Shown here in pieces: positions 6,032 to 7,222 of a stretch of DNA of 7,222 nt (the first letter of the stretch is position 1; each line of letters starts with the position of its first letter). Both the position numbers and the translations under genes were made by a program. The stretch is from positions 1 through 7,222 of the forward strand of contig CALCBQ010000166.1 in the NCBI GenBank assembly GCA_937897215.1, written 5' to 3'. The stretch comes from an uncultured Clostridia bacterium (GTDB taxonomy: Bacteria > Bacillota > Clostridia > Oscillospirales > Acutalibacteraceae). The notes beneath the pieces are model-generated. The model was not told the origin of the DNA. It searched no databases and saw nothing but the letters and a program-made list of their open reading frames with translations.

Positions 6032-7222
6032 TGTCTATTAATCCTCGTTCTTTCTACAACTTCAAAAATCTCTTTAAGTGTGTCAAGAGAAGTCTGGTCT
6101 TGTAATTTTTTAACATTTATACTCTTTTTACCGCTTGATGTAACCGTAACGCGTTTTCTCATAACCGATGAAATATCAAGCACCAACGATGCATCAATTT
6201 CATCACAGTAAAGAGCAATAATATCGCCACGTTGACCTATTTCGTAAATTCCCATTGATGACGCCTTGTTTCTGCACAAAGATACCTCAATAAGACCTTC
6301 AACTGAAGGTGGAATATCGCCGAAACGGTCGCGAAGTTCATCTCGTACATCCTCTGCATCTTGAAATGAGCGTATGTCAGCAATTCGTCTATATACCATA
6401 AGTCGCTGTGAAAGTGCGGTAATATATTTGTCAGGAATGTGAGCGTTAATTTGAAGGTCAATAAGACATTCCCTTGTGTTTTTAGGTGCTTCGCCCTTTT
6501 CGTTGCTGATGGCTTCTCCTAAAAGTTTCATATACATATCGTAGCCCACAGATGCTAAATGACCGTGTTGTTGTGCGCCTAAAAGGTTACCGGCACCGCG
6601 GATTTCAAGGTCGCGCATAGCGATTTTGAAGCCCGAGCCGAATTCTGTGTACTCACGGATTGCCTGTAATCGTTTGTATGCAACCTCGCTTAATTCACGG
6701 TCGCGTTTGTATGTGAGATATGCACTTGCCCTTCTTGCACTTCTGCCAACTCGACCACGCAACTGATGAAGTTGAGCAAGTCCAAGTTTGTCAGCATCTT
6801 CAATAATGAGCGTATTTGCATTTGGCACATCAACACCTGTTTCAATAATTGTGGTGCATACAAGAATGTCAATTTCGCCATTCATAAGGTCGCGCCATAT
6901 ATCACTTAATTGTTCTTCGTTCATTTTACCGTGAGCAGTTGCAATTCGAGCGTCAGGAAGATATTCTTTGATTGCAAGGGCAACACCGTCAATGGTTTCA
7001 ACACGGTTGTGCAAGAAATAGACTTGACCACCACGACGAAGTTCTTTTTCCATAGCCTCACAAAGTAGTGGTAGATTATGCTCAATTACATAAGTCTGCA
7101 CAGGAAAACGGTCAGACGGTGCTTCTTCAATAACCGACATATCGCGAATTCCTGACATAGCCATATTAAGTGTTCGTGGAATTGGTGTAGCCGAAAGTGT
7201 AAGCACATCAACACCAGGGAAT
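6028..7222 (-). CDS. mfd: Transcription-repair coupling factor Mfd, C-terminal third
   Basis: About 398 codons are visible and the reading frame stays open to the right edge. The first codons read FPGVDVLTLSATPIPRTL, helicase motif III of Mfd, so the real start lies outside and the GTG at 7204-7206 is internal. Further landmarks are a motif IV-like segment with HNRVETI, motif V CTTIIETGVDVPNANTLII, motif VI QLRGRVGRSARRASAYL, the translocation (TRG-like) region with FGSGFKIAMRDLEIRGAGNLLGAQQHGHLASVGYDMY, and a TRCF C-terminal domain from about IDLQINAHIPDKYI to the end. Mfd is a cytoplasmic ATPase that pushes RNA polymerase stalled at DNA damage forward and recruits UvrA. RecG shares motifs V and VI, but the TRG segment and the TRCF tail fit Mfd. 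The TGA overlaps the next start by four bases, with no terminator between. Confidence 0.96.
   Translation of the reverse strand, partial: FPGVDVLTLSATPIPRTLNMAMSGIRDMSVIEEAPSDRFPVQTYVIEHNLPLLCEAMEKELRRGGQVYFLHNRVETIDGVALAIKEYLPDARIATAHGKMNEEQLSDIWRDLMNGEIDILVCTTIIETGVDVPNANTLIIEDADKLGLAQLHQLRGRVGRSARRASAYLTYKRDRELSEVAYKRLQAIREYTEFGSGFKIAMRDLEIRGAGNLLGAQQHGHLASVGYDMYMKLLGEAISNEKGEAPKNTRECLIDLQINAHIPDKYITALSQRLMVYRRIADIRSFQDAEDVRDELRDRFGDIPPSVEGLIEVSLCRNKASSMGIYEIGQRGDIIALYCDEIDASLVLDISSVMRKRVTVTSSGKKSINVKKLQDQTSLDTLKEIFEVVERTRINRQ

Noticed and set aside
7204..7206. GTG as the start of the helicase gene
   Set aside because: The frame continues upstream to the window edge with FPGVD, typical of Mfd just before motif III, so this is an internal valine codon.
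1..7222. CRISPR array, tRNA, rRNA, insertion sequence or phage genes
   Set aside because: No spaced direct repeats, cloverleaf, rRNA-like stretch, transposase or terminal inverted repeats were seen; almost all bases belong to the six genes.

Overview
The window looks like a piece of chromosome from an AT-rich, low-GC Gram-positive bacterium, most likely a gut-type Clostridia member. The grounds are the AT-rich base composition, strong AAAGGAG-type ribosome binding sites, sigma-A-like promoters, a DUF554 protein and LTA-synthase-superfamily enzymes. The species cannot be named from this sequence. Every real gene lies on the minus strand, so transcription runs from the right edge to the left. 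No intergenic gap exceeds about 110 bases.

In transcription order: (1) 7222-6028 is the C-terminal third of Mfd, the transcription-repair coupling factor, cut by the right edge. (2) 6031-5342 is a DUF554 membrane protein whose start overlaps the mfd stop by four bases (ATGA). (3) 5323-3491 is a 610-residue polytopic membrane phosphoglycerol-transferase-like protein (OpgB/LtaS superfamily), 18 bases after the DUF554 gene; these three probably form one operon. (4) After a 96-base gap with its own likely promoter comes 3394-1547, a 615-residue paralogue of the same enzyme. The two align without a gap over 605 residues, with about 61% identity by hand count. (5) A symmetrical hairpin terminator at 1506-1533 closes that unit.

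(6) Immediately beyond it, a near-consensus promoter (1474-1502) with an imperfect palindrome between its -35 and -10 boxes drives a second, unrelated operon. That operon has an N-acylglucosamine 2-epimerase family gene (1437-241), then, five bases later, the start of an N-acetylneuraminate lyase gene (235 to the left edge).

The left operon encodes two consecutive steps of sialic acid use: Neu5Ac to ManNAc plus pyruvate (lyase), then ManNAc to GlcNAc (epimerase). The central part makes cell-surface enzymes that probably transfer glycerol phosphate (or a similar phospho-alcohol) from a lipid donor to an envelope glycan or teichoic-type polymer. The most interesting item is the tandem transferase pair. 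Both copies keep the metal-site motifs but carry Ser rather than the usual Thr at the presumed nucleophile. They differ most inside the catalytic domain at the active-site loop and in one surface loop, which suggests a split in substrate. No CRISPR array, RNA gene, insertion sequence or phage gene was seen.
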